Assembly (NCBI GenBank): GCA_040757115.1 | Contig: JBFLYA010000159.1 | Location: 1 to 6,186 of the forward strand | Length of the DNA stretch: 6,186 bases | Direction of reading: 5' to 3' | DNA from: a bacterium | GTDB taxonomy: Bacteria > UBA9089 > CG2-30-40-21 > SBAY01 | Part shown: piece after piece, positions 5,839 to 6,186 of the stretch | Layout of the letters: each line of letters starts with the position of its first letter | Numbering within the stretch: the stretch's first letter is position 1 | Notes under the pieces: model-generated | What the model was told of the DNA's origin: nothing | Databases searched by the model: none | The model's input: only the letters and a program-made list of their open reading frames with translations | Position numbers and translations under genes: made by a program

Positions 5839-6186
5839 ATGATGAATTTTAAAAATGTGTTAATTGTGGGTTTAATAGTAGGAGGATTAGTTTGTGGAGT
5901 AAACAATAGTTTTGCATCAGAGTCAGGTGTCTGTTGGGTAATTGACTGGTATCGCGGTGAAGTAGTGAAATTATCACCAAAGGGGAGTGAAACAGTTCGA
6001 GTGGGTGGATTTCAACTTCCTGATTCAATTTCAGTAAATCCCGCAGATGGCACATGCTGGGTGGCTGATAGTGGTCACGATCAAGTAGTGAAATTATCAC
6101 CAAATGGTAGTGAGATGGTGAGAGTGGGTGGATTTTCTATACTAAGGGCAGTTTCAGTAAATCCGGCAGATGGCACATGCTGGGTG
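5839..6186 (+). CDS. Exported beta-propeller-like repeat protein (5' part only)
   Basis: The first 116 residues of a gene that runs off the window. Residues 1-26 are a Sec signal peptide: MMNFKN, a hydrophobic core LIVGLIVGGLVCG, then NNSFA with probable cleavage after A26. The cysteine in LVCG does not fit a lipobox because the residue before it is V. The mature part consists of exact 41-residue units, the first starting at C32, the second at C73, with a third beginning at C114. Each carries CWV.D, VVKLSP.GSE, VRVGGF and SVNPADG. WVAD-x-G-x-x-x-VVKLSP is the style of NHL/YncE-like beta-propeller blades, so this is probably a propeller exported to the periplasm or cell surface, binding an unknown partner. 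No enzyme motif is visible. The first unit is more divergent (IDWYRGE in place of ADSGHDQ), as expected for a first blade. Confidence 0.85.
   Translation, partial: MMNFKNVLIVGLIVGGLVCGVNNSFASESGVCWVIDWYRGEVVKLSPKGSETVRVGGFQLPDSISVNPADGTCWVADSGHDQVVKLSPNGSEMVRVGGFSILRAVSVNPADGTCWV
5932..6186 (+). repeat. 123-bp tandem coding repeat
   Basis: Cysteine codons at 5932, 6055 and 6178 are exactly 123 bp apart. Long identical blocks recur in each unit (for example GTAGTGAAATTATCACCAAA, and the stretch coding for GTCWV), so DNA as well as protein is conserved between units. The spacing shows no indels. The array continues beyond the window, so the number of units is unknown. Confidence 0.85.

Noticed and set aside
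5839-5900. Lipoprotein signal in the exported repeat protein
   Set aside because: The cysteine in GLVCG is preceded by V, not A, G or S, so the lipobox rule fails; NNSFA fits signal peptidase I better.
5679-6103. Minus-strand frames opposite the repeat-protein gene
   Set aside because: They lie opposite a gene with ribosome binding site, signal peptide and conserved protein repeats, and have no such support themselves.

Overview
The window is AT-rich bacterial DNA with three protein genes, all on the + strand, separated by two long non-coding stretches full of repeats and mobile-element debris. Good AGGAGG-type ribosome binding sites and exact sigma-70-type promoters point to an ordinary bacterial expression system. 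An exported repeat protein, a multi-TM glycosyltransferase-like protein fused to TPRs, and dispersed purine-rich short repeats would fit an uncultivated, probably diderm lineage of the candidate-phylum type. That placement is a guess from gene style; no marker gene is present.

Layout. (1) 20-2116: a membrane-bound sensor with six predicted TM helices, two GAF domains and a C-terminal GGDEF domain. The I-site for c-di-GMP is kept, but several substrate-contacting positions are changed. (2) 2117-2798, no intact gene: a 10-bp repeat run, a 7-bp repeat array (AGGnCAG), a GC-rich palindrome, then a 447-bp internally deleted insertion sequence with 26-bp terminal inverted repeats and a recognisable ISKra4-like transposase C-terminus broken by stops. 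Just beyond its right end lies an exact TTGACA-N17-TATAAT promoter. (3) 2799-5234: a DUF2723 (GT-C-like) membrane protein with five C-terminal TPRs, transcribed from that promoter. Its first codons lie inside another copy of the 7-bp repeat array. (4) 5235-5838, no intact gene: a second exact TTGACA-N17-TATAAT promoter with A/T-rich DNA upstream, a duplicated and inverted CTTTGCG-type repeat of about 100 bp, a possible coding relic, and two hairpins. (5) 5839 to the window end: the start of an exported repeat protein with exact 41-residue (123-bp) beta-propeller-like units, cut by the window edge.

How they fit together: the three genes do not form a tight operon. A second-messenger sensor, a membrane glycosyltransferase-like protein and a secreted repeat protein could all act at the cell surface, but the sequence shows no direct link. 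The points most worth a second look are the altered GGDEF active site with an intact I-site, the non-autonomous IS derivative beside a consensus promoter, the 7-bp array running into a start codon, and the second strong promoter with no gene of its own.
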